A stretch of DNA of 64,000 nt from Neoscytalidium dimidiatum (taxonomy: Eukaryota; Ascomycota; Dothideomycetes; Botryosphaeriales; Botryosphaeriaceae), in contig CM074702.1 in assembly GCA_037367355.1 (NCBI GenBank), positions 496,001 to 560,000 on the forward strand, given 5' to 3'. Within the stretch, counting starts at the first letter, position 1. Every line of letters begins with the position of its first letter. The position numbers and the translations under genes are program-made. Shown in pieces: positions 56,860 through 64,000 of this stretch. The notes under the pieces are model-generated. The model saw nothing but the letters and a program-made list of their open reading frames with translations, had not been told where the DNA came from and made no database searches.

Positions 56860-57238
56860 ATGTCCTCTCAAGGCAACCCTCCAGCAGTGCGAGGAGCTAT
56901 CATCACCGCTCGACATGGATACAATGACACGTGGCTCAAAATATCCGCCAAGCTCAATGTCAATCCGGACGCTGCGAGTAATATCTACAACAGAGTCAAG
57001 AACCAGGCTGACACCGATAACATCATCGATATGCTCGCCTCTGCAAAGATTCGCCCAGAGCACTGTCTTACACGAAGATAGCACACCAGAAGAAACGCCT
57101 GGAAGAAAAGTGCCTCCAAAGCCAGAATTATTCTCCCCAGCCGACCACTCACCCGCAGTTCATCGTAGCGGAGACTCCATTACGTCGGGAAAAAAAAAGA
57201 AGTATGGGCCGGACATAGTACGCGACTTCCTTCCCTGA
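56860..57238 (+). CDS. small HTH-like protein, possibly frameshifted
   Basis: From ATG 56860 a 73-codon frame ends at 57081. It contains a helix-turn-helix-like pattern (RGAIITARHGYNDTWLKISA, then AASNIYNRVKNQADTDNIID) resembling short DNA-binding proteins that occur in many copies in ascomycete genomes. A second frame overlaps its end and continues to 57238 with a basic, Pro-rich tail (TPEETPGRKVPPKPELF, ending KYGPDIVRDFLP). No normal intron joins the two, so a one-base frameshift near 57045-57080 is the simplest link. It may be an intact 73-residue protein or a slightly broken longer one. Confidence 0.4.
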
Positions 57239-57613
57239 CGTCATGCGAACTTCCCCAGATTTGATTTCCCCTGCATGTTGCTCCCCGCACGCCGCTCGCT
57301 CCCCTTCGGCTGAAGCTTTCCCGAACTACTGCGTCCTCAACCCGCACCAATCCACCCAAGAAAGCGGAAGAAGTGCAAGCTCCTCATGATCACCCGCAGC
57401 GTTCCCGCCCGCTCTCTTGTTTCATTTTGCCTCCAATCAAGCTTCGCGGCGTTCGGCCAGGCGCCCAATTACTTCCTTCCATCATAGGTTAAAATGTGAC
57501 TAGGTGCAGTCGCACCTCCAGCTTCCTCGGATTATTATTCTTTTTTTGGTTTTGTTTCTTTGAAAAGTCTCTCAAGTCTCTGTTCCTAATATCATCGTCA
57601 TTCAATCCTCAAG
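57239..57613. promoter_or_regulatory. 5' flank of the GH28 gene
   Basis: Noncoding, with a T-rich pyrimidine stretch at 57536-57560 just upstream of the start, a common fungal promoter feature. No other element was recognised. Confidence 0.45.
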
Positions 57614-58939
57614 ATGCGGCTTTTCACCTGTTCTGCCCTCCCCCTCTCCCTCTATTGCATCCTCGCCACCGCGCAGCAAGTCATCCAAAAGACCCTCCCC
57701 AATGGCCGCCCGCAATGCACCGTCTACGCCTCCAGCACAAACAGCACTGACGACGTGCCCGCCATCCTCTCCGCCTTCAGGGCCTGCGGCACAGGCGGCG
57801 ACATCGTCTTCCCAGCCAACCAGACCTACACCATTGCCACGCGACTCCACGCCACCGTCCAAGACGTCCGAATCGACTGGCGCGGCACATGGTCCTACTC
57901 GACGAACCTGACCTACTGGCGCGCCAACTCGTACCCGATCTCCTTCCAAAACCACGCCGCGGGCTTCATCCTGTCCGGCGACGACATCACCATCGACGGG
58001 CACGCCACGGGCGGCATCCACGGCAACGGCAAGGCCTGGTACGCCGCCGAAGCCGCGTCGCCCGTCGGCGACACCCGGCCGGGCCGCCCGATGCCGTTCG
58101 TCCTCTGGAACGTGTCGCGCGTGTCGGTCTCGAACTTCCAGGTGCGCGACCCGCAGCTGTGGGCCATCAACATCATGAACGGCAGCGTCCTCGCCTTCGC
58201 CAACATCACCGTCAACGCGACCGCGCCCGCCTCCGCCCCGCCCGGCGACAACTGGATCCAGAACACCGACGGCTTCGACACCATGGACGCCACCGGCGTG
58301 TCGCTGACCAACTTCGCCTACCAGGGCGGCGACGACTGCGTCGCCATCAAGCCGCGCAGCACCGACGTCGTCGTCCGCAACGCCACCTGCGTCGGCGGCA
58401 ACGGCGTCGCCGTCGGCTCGCTCGGCCAGTACCTCGAGGACGCGAGCGTCGCGAACGTCGTCTTCGACGACGTGCGCCTGGTGCGGCACGGCTGGCTGCA
58501 CGGGTCGGCGCTGATCAAGACGTGGGTGGGCGTGCTGGTCAACCAGTCGAGCCGCTCGTACGAGAGCGGCTGGGTGCCGCGCGGCGCCGGGTGGGGGGCG
58601 GTTCGGAACGTCGTTTTCAGCAATTTCGTCGTCGAGGGCGCGGAGGCGGGGCCCGAGATCAATCAGGACAGCGGGAATAACGGGACGGCCGCGTTTGAGG
58701 GGTCGAGTCTGATGGAGGTCTCCAACGTGGCGTTTGTGAATTGGACGGGCTGGTTGGTGCTGGATGAGGGCGAGAGGACGACGGTGGATCTGAGCTGCTC
58801 GACGAAGGAGCCGTGCTATAATATTGATTTTAAGAACGTGAGTTTGACGGTTGCGGAGAACTCGACGGATACGGGCGTGGCGGAGTGTAGGTTTATTGAG
58901 GAAGGAAGGGTGCATGGGGTTGAGGGGGAGGGCTGCTGA
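57614..58939 (+). CDS. secreted glycoside hydrolase family 28 (pectin-degrading) enzyme, 441 aa
   Basis: An intronless frame with a signal peptide (residues 1-20, cleavage near ATA-QQ). GH28 landmarks are present: NTDGFD at 217-222 and QGGDDC at 237-242 supply the three catalytic Asp residues. The third motif reads GGNGVAVGSLGQY at 261-273, with Asn where polygalacturonases usually have His. The Arg-Ile-Lys motif is represented by LIK near 300-302. The GSLGQY ending is typical of exo-acting polygalacturonases. Together these suggest an exo-polygalacturonase or a related GH28 activity with altered substrate specificity. At least ten Asn-x-Ser/Thr sites fit a secreted glycoprotein. The coding sequence is very GC-rich, which creates a long but meaningless antisense frame. 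Confidence 0.88.
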   Translation: MRLFTCSALPLSLYCILATAQQVIQKTLPNGRPQCTVYASSTNSTDDVPAILSAFRACGTGGDIVFPANQTYTIATRLHATVQDVRIDWRGTWSYSTNLTYWRANSYPISFQNHAAGFILSGDDITIDGHATGGIHGNGKAWYAAEAASPVGDTRPGRPMPFVLWNVSRVSVSNFQVRDPQLWAINIMNGSVLAFANITVNATAPASAPPGDNWIQNTDGFDTMDATGVSLTNFAYQGGDDCVAIKPRSTDVVVRNATCVGGNGVAVGSLGQYLEDASVANVVFDDVRLVRHGWLHGSALIKTWVGVLVNQSSRSYESGWVPRGAGWGAVRNVVFSNFVVEGAEAGPEINQDSGNNGTAAFEGSSLMEVSNVAFVNWTGWLVLDEGERTTVDLSCSTKEPCYNIDFKNVSLTVAENSTDTGVAECRFIEEGRVHGVEGEGC

Positions 58940-59069
58940 AGAGAGGATGGGTTTTGTATAGCAAATGAGAAAGGTAGGTGCGGATTGGCTACGAGCTATC
59001 CTGCAAAATACAATAACGAATGTAAATATGACGAATCGAGGGCTTCTTTGCATTCCCCCTTTTGTTTGC

Positions 59070-61408
59070 TCACCTACCCAACTCACTGACTAACGGGCCC
59101 ATCATTAACGCATCCACCGTCTCCCCCTTCTTAACTACGCCCTCTTTGACCGGCAAGCACAGCAGCGCATTCGCCCCCTTAAAGCTGCCAATCCGCGAAC
59201 TCCTCTGTCCACCCGTACTACTCGCGTACAACCCACCGTCTCCCCTGACAACCACCAACGCGCGATGATACTCCGCCCTCTTCCCATCGCACCTCACATC
59301 TCCTTCCACCCTGACTTTCACCTTCGGCAAGCCCGCCGGTGCGATGCCGCTCGCACGAAGCAGGCTCGGCAGCACGAACAGCTGGAACGTGGTGACCGCG
59401 CTGGCCGGGTTACCGGGAAGGGAGAAGACGGTGCGGATCTGGCGGGCGCCGCCGTCGGTGGGCTTGAACGGGACGGTGGCGAAGGTAGTTGGCTTGCCGG
59501 GCTTCATGGAGACGCGGCCGAAGTGGATGGTGCCGCCGAGGGCGCGCTCGATGGTCGGCTTGAGCAGGTCCAGCTCGCCCATCGAGACGCCGCCGCTGGT
59601 GATGATGACATCAACGGTGCGGAGGGCGCCGCGGAGGGTCTCCTCGAGGGAGCCGGGCCTAGCAGACATGTCTTAGCATGGGCGGGGATGGTTGACAAAG
59701 AGGAAACTTACTGATCCGACGCGATCCCCAGATCCACGGCTTCGAAGCCGGCGGAGCGAACAGCGTTGAGCAAGGTCGGCCGGTTGGTGTCTCTGACCTC
59801 GCCGAGTTTGAGCTCGCCCGGCCGGTCGAATTGGACGATCTCGTCGCCAGTGCTTAATACGCCGACGACGGGTTTCTTGTATACTTTGACCTCCTTGACG
59901 CCGACGGATGCGAGCAGGCCCAGCTCGCCGCCAACGCCCGTGATGCCTTCACCCGCCTTCATGATTATGTCGCCGGCTTGAACGTCGCTGCCGACTTCTC
60001 GGACATTCTCCCCGGGAGTGATGGCGGAAGTGAGGATCTTGACTTCTTTCTCTTCTTTACCGTCTTCGGTCATGCTTTCGAGGACAGTGTCCTCAACCAT
60101 GATGACAGCAGAGGCGTGTGGAGGAAGAGGTGCACCAGTAGTAATGCGTGCAATTTGACCTTCCTCAAGGGGTGGTATCTCGCCGGCTTGGGCGTGTGAT
60201 ACAAGCGCGACGGGATATACACCCTCTTTGAAGCTACCTGATTGCGGAATCCTGACCTATTGAATATGAGAACGTCGTGTTAGAAATGAAGGATGGGTTC
60301 GAGCTTACGGCATAGCCATCTACAATACTAGCTCTAAAAGCTGGCACGGACTCTGGAGCCTTGACATCTTCGGCGAGTACATAGCCAACAGCTTTTTCGC
60401 TAAGCGGTATCGTGACAATGGTTTTCTCAGGCGTATGTTGCGCGATGAGATCGAGAGCCTCTTCCACTGGAAGCATCTCGTAAGGTGACTTGCGGTAGCG
60501 CCTTGTGGGCCCAAGGCTGGGATCGTTTGATTGAGGATGGTCATCTGGATTGGTGTGCGCCCTCGGGGCTGCGTGGCCGCCATGCCCATGACTGTGGCCA
60601 TGTCCATGGTGGTGATGGTGGTGATGGCCTTTATCCCCTGGAAGTATATTAGCAAACGTATGTTTCACGAATCAGAAGGATCGTACCTGCAGGCTTGGAG
60701 TCGGCATGCAATCCAGCTTCCTTCTCAAGTTTCTTCACGCCCCCAGCATGAAGAGAGCGGGAACTGGCCCCAGCAGCTTGGACACAGGCGTGAGGGAGTA
60801 GTTTGATGACTGCTTCTAGATTTTCTTTTGCTCCTTTCGGGGATCCAGGGAGCGTGACGATCATCGTCTTATTCCGAACACCGGCCACGGGGCGTGCCAT
60901 CATGGCAACTGAAAGACGTTAATGGATGGACTAATAAGACGGACTTACAAGAAGGGGTCTCCTACAAGGCGTGACTTGCAATGATGCCGCCAGCATGCCG
61001 TGACTTGAAATATATTAGAATAATAGATTGTAACAGATTAGCATACTTACACTATGCCAGGTGCATATTTGTGGATTAGCGGGCTCACAGCCTGAGCTTA
61101 GGGTCAGCATTAACGCAAAGAATAGCTTGAACATCAAGTAATACCTCCGGTGTATTGTCCTTGACAGTGAAGCCCGTACCTCCGCTCGTAACTATCAAAT
61201 TGACCGAGTCTTCCGAGTCAGACCAACGCTGGATGAAGCGTTGAACGTCAAGAATGCTGTCGGGTACGATATCGACGGTCTCGACATGCCATTGGCCGGC
61301 ACCCTCCCGTTGAAAGACATCCTTGAGCGTATCGCCGCACTTATCCGTCAAAGGATCCTTTGCGGCGGTCTCAGAAACGACGAGGATTGCTGCTTTGAGT
61401 TGCGACAT
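59070..61408 (-). CDS. cnxE: gephyrin-type molybdenum cofactor synthesis protein, MogA-MoeA fusion (675 aa)
   Basis: Seven exons rebuild one long protein: 61408-61145, 61091-61051, 61003-60966, 60908-60687, 60637-60309, 60256-59712 and 59658-59070, with introns of 47-59 bases. The N-terminal MogA-like domain (about residues 1-160) carries TDKCGDTLKD and the molybdopterin-binding TSGGTGFTVKDNTPE; it adenylates molybdopterin. A linker at about 190-215 contains seven consecutive His followed by Gly-His repeats. The MoeA-like domain follows (about 235-675), with VPAFRASIVDGYAV, VVGVLSTGDEIV, IITSGGVSMGE and TVFSLPGNPASAV. It inserts molybdate to give the cofactor for nitrate reductase and xanthine dehydrogenase. 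Gene fusion in this order matches Aspergillus cnxE and mammalian gephyrin. Confidence 0.93.
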
Positions 61409-61873
61409 TGGAGGTGTGTTGTGTCATCGGCTAGCGGAAGTGCAGGCCGGCGACAAAGACCCCGCTGACGTCTACGCGAACATTCCGGCTGCACCACAAC
61501 TCACCCAGGTGTGCAGCATGCATAAAGCCCCAAACTTCCATATTCAGGAACTCCTCACAATTTTCCTAGTAAATTGAACTGATGCCGCATCTCTGGCGGG
61601 TATTTTGCTATGAAAATGCGCTAAAATGCATAATAATCCCCCAGCCTCCGCCCAATCCCCCGCGCTTTCTTCCCTCATCCTGATCAGAACGCAGTATTCC
61701 CAGATATACAAGCCTGAATATACACAAGATGAAGAGGATCGTACACCACGCCTGCCAGTCGTGGCTCCCCTGCTGGTTTGACGTCTATCCCAACGCCTCA
61801 TAGTACAAGATTGATCCACCCCATCGAGCGGACGGCGATATTGTCCCATTTTGGTATTTCATATTGACCTTTT
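61409..61873. other. intergenic
   Basis: The promoter of cnxE and the 3' flank of vma16. No gene is visible. Confidence 0.5.
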
Positions 61874-62698
61874 TCACTCCTGGCTAAAGTCTGCGGCCTT
61901 ACCCGAAACAAGCAGGCCAATGATAAGACCGAAAAGACCGAGGACGGAGCTGAAGATCTCAATGACGAGGATCTTGACGAACCTGTCCGGCTTCGTTAGC
62001 TAGACGCGAGGCTTATTTCTCCACGGAACTCACAAGCTGGGATCCGCAGCATCGGCAAGAGCAGCACTGCTGCCGTTGATACCAACTGAAACGCCACAGA
62101 CCAGGTTGCACATGCCGACCGTGATTCCTCCCCAGAAGAGAGCATATCCAGTGTAGTAGTTGGAGGCCGAATAGAGTGCATCGCCGCTGACCGACTGGAT
62201 CTTTGCAGAGAAGACAATGGACATGATGACGCCGTAGATAGCGACGACCTCGCAGAAGATGATGGAGATCAGGTTCTTGGTGCGTATCCTGGGTGCCTTG
62301 ACACCTCCACCAAGAATAGAGCTACCGGTGATGAAGATACCCCTACGCAACGTGTCAGCCAGATGCCCAACGACCCAGCGTCCTCAGACTTGACGCACCA
62401 TGCTGCTCCAACCACGGATAGGCCGATGCAGAGGCCGATACCCATGTCCGCCCACATGTACGGCGAAACGCTCTCGAGAAATTGTCCAACCTGGCAGCGT
62501 CGTCATCAGTCAAGCTCGGACTCGGTCATCAAAAAATTGTCGGCGCATACGTTAAAAGCCTCGCCCTCGCCGTTGAACAGCATGTCTACAAGCAAATCAG
62601 CGCCAGATCGCGGATGGAGGCCGTGAAAGTGTAAACGTACACAGGCCGACGACAGTCAAGGCGACGGAGGCGCCGCCGGCGCCATAGATGAGGCCCAT
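61874..62698 (-). CDS. vma16: V-type ATPase proteolipid subunit c'' (200 aa)
   Basis: Five exons: 62698-62641, 62585-62551, 62490-62399, 62342-62034 and 61982-61874. Every junction restores the expected family sequence (for example [14 protein letters not shown], then [20 protein letters not shown], then [17 protein letters not shown]). The protein is very hydrophobic with four to five membrane helices. It has the proton-carrying Glu at about residue 93 in [11 protein letters not shown], plus a second acidic residue in [11 protein letters not shown]. It forms part of the rotating proteolipid ring in the Vo sector of the vacuolar proton pump. Length fits filamentous fungal orthologues. The short first exons explain why no long frame covers the start. 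Confidence 0.93.
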
Positions 62699-63064
62699 CC
62701 TCGCGAAGCTCCCCGGGAGTGTAAATGTGAGATGGAAGACAGAAAGATGCCCTCGATGCGTGTGGAGGGCGGTGGACGGCGCGGTCGGGCGTTGCTGGTT
62801 GCTTGGACCTGACGCTGCTGCTGCTCTGGAGCTCACACGGCCATCGCGCGGCTCGGAGAAAGGCCGCAGCCCGGGCCGCCCGTCGCTTCCATTCACGTGC
62901 AGGCCCGGGCGCTGCCCTGCCGCCTGCCGTGTCGCGCCCGCTGGACATGGCTATCTCGCCGCCCTTGCGACGCCGCCTCCACTGCAACCACGCGCGCGCT
63001 CCGTGGCCCAACAATTAATTCACGAGCCCGGTCAGAAACGCGGTGCAGTCGCCTGCTCGCTACA
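62699..63064. promoter_or_regulatory. divergent promoter, vma16 / TFIIA gamma
   Basis: 366 bases between two divergent housekeeping start codons, GC-rich and without coding signal. Both promoters must lie here. Confidence 0.55.
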
Positions 63065-63536
63065 ATGAGCGACCTTAACTACTATGAGATCTACCGCAAG
63101 ACCAGGTATGCTCCGCACTAGACTGCGGCTACCCCATGTCGTACCAGATTGAGGAGTCGCCGTGGCTAAGATACACCAGTATTGGCCTCACACTGATGGA
63201 CACGCTGGACGAGCTCATCAGTACTCGTCGCATGGAGCCGCAGCTCGCCATCAAGATCATGCAAAACTTCGACAAGGCCCTGGCGGACGTCATTTCCGAG
63301 AAGGTTAAGGCTCGTATGAGCTTCAAGGTATGCGCCACTCTTTCGTACCGACGCCTGCTTTATATGTTAATGGTTAATGTGTTTGCGCGCAGGGTCACCT
63401 TGACACCTACCGCTTTTGCGACGACGTGTGGACCTTCATCATCAAAGACATCACCTTCAAGATGGACAACTCGCAGTCGCTCACTGCCGACAAGATCAAG
63501 ATTGTCAGCAACAATAGCAGCAGGCCCGGAAACTAA
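63065..63536 (+). CDS. toa2: transcription initiation factor IIA, gamma (small) subunit (110 aa)
   Basis: Three exons: 63065-63105, 63180-63327 and 63393-63536, joined in phases 2 and 0. The protein reads as a standard TFIIA gamma. The N-terminal four-helix part includes [38 protein letters not shown] and [18 protein letters not shown]. The beta-barrel part follows ([13 protein letters not shown]). It binds the large TFIIA subunit and stabilises TBP on TATA DNA in the nucleus. The length is normal, and the start gives [14 protein letters not shown], matching the conserved start of the family. Confidence 0.95.
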
Positions 63537-64000
63537 GAGCCATTCTCCTTAGATTGGACTTACTGCCGCTGCGCTTTAGAGGCGGGGAAAGAGTGACTGC
63601 GGAGCGACGGTGGCTTGCGGCAGCAGCTGGACAATACGCCCCCTCGCCCATCTACTCCGATCCCCACCTACGATATCACCTGCTTTCTGCAATATCCTTG
63701 CGTTTCAAACGATGTTCATTACACGGCCGAGCTTCTGCAACCTGCTTCATTTGCTGGGTGGAGGGAGGACTGGACAATCTGTTATGAGTGCCCATAGGGA
63801 GGGAAATAGCCTGAAATAAGGCTTTCATTCTGCATTGCATTGCATTCCGTCAGCTCAGACTGGAGTGCTCGGCGTTTGAGGGTTTCCAGCACGCGGTACA
63901 GGTAAGGTGCTCGGAGGGGCATCTTTGATACCCGGACAATAGCGCACCGGTTCATATGTGAAATAAGGCTCAACCGGGTCATATCACCAATTTGTTGCTC
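63537..64000. other. intergenic to window end
   Basis: The 3' flank of the TFIIA gene. I see no further gene in the last 464 bases. Confidence 0.5.

Noticed and set aside
57602..59086. 494-codon minus-strand frame opposite the GH28 gene
   Set aside because: It is the antisense shadow of a very GC-rich coding sequence, with Arg/Val/Ala-rich composition and no domain; the plus strand has a signal peptide and catalytic motifs.

Overview
The window looks like nuclear DNA of a filamentous ascomycete (Pezizomycotina, most likely a Dothideomycete; that rank is inferred). The evidence is GT-AG introns of about 45-60 bases, fungal core genes (gephyrin-type CnxE, V-ATPase proteolipid c'', TFIIA gamma), and one 20-kb AT-only block whose coding remnants carry the signature of repeat-induced point mutation (RIP): CpA to TpA on both strands, with Gln and Trp codons turned into TAG or TAA. 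Coordinates of spliced genes were worked out by hand from reading frames and splice consensus.

Region 1 (1-11.4 kb) is GC-rich. It holds the 3' part of an MFS transporter, a conserved hypothetical protein, a small three-exon protein, a large protein with a conserved N-terminal module and a long disordered tail, and an acidic low-complexity protein. Region 2 (11.5-31.3 kb) is the RIP-destroyed island, with no intact gene. It contains a Ty3/Gypsy chromovirus-like element bounded by two 148-bp repeats, a nested solo LTR, a 100-N assembly gap flanked by two copies of the same 1,935-bp integrase-chromodomain segment, and a roughly 3-kb extra reading frame downstream of pol.

Region 3 (31.3-54.9 kb) is accessory DNA with decayed and lineage-specific genes. 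It has two orphan genes, a second solo LTR with target-site duplication, a broken epoxide hydrolase, a SnoaL-like protein, a divergent pair of MFS exporter and cytochrome P450, and four members of one unrecognised protein family (two full length, one truncated, one multiply frameshifted), all on the minus strand. The hydrolase, SnoaL, MFS and P450 genes look like remains of a small secondary-metabolism cluster, although no backbone synthase is present.

Region 4 (54.9-64 kb) returns to a core layout: SDR oxidoreductase, a small HTH-like protein, a secreted GH28 enzyme, cnxE, vma16 and TFIIA gamma. The strongest candidates for something undescribed are the four-member minus-strand family (36.6-53.1 kb) and the extra frame of the retroelement (26.2-29.2 kb).
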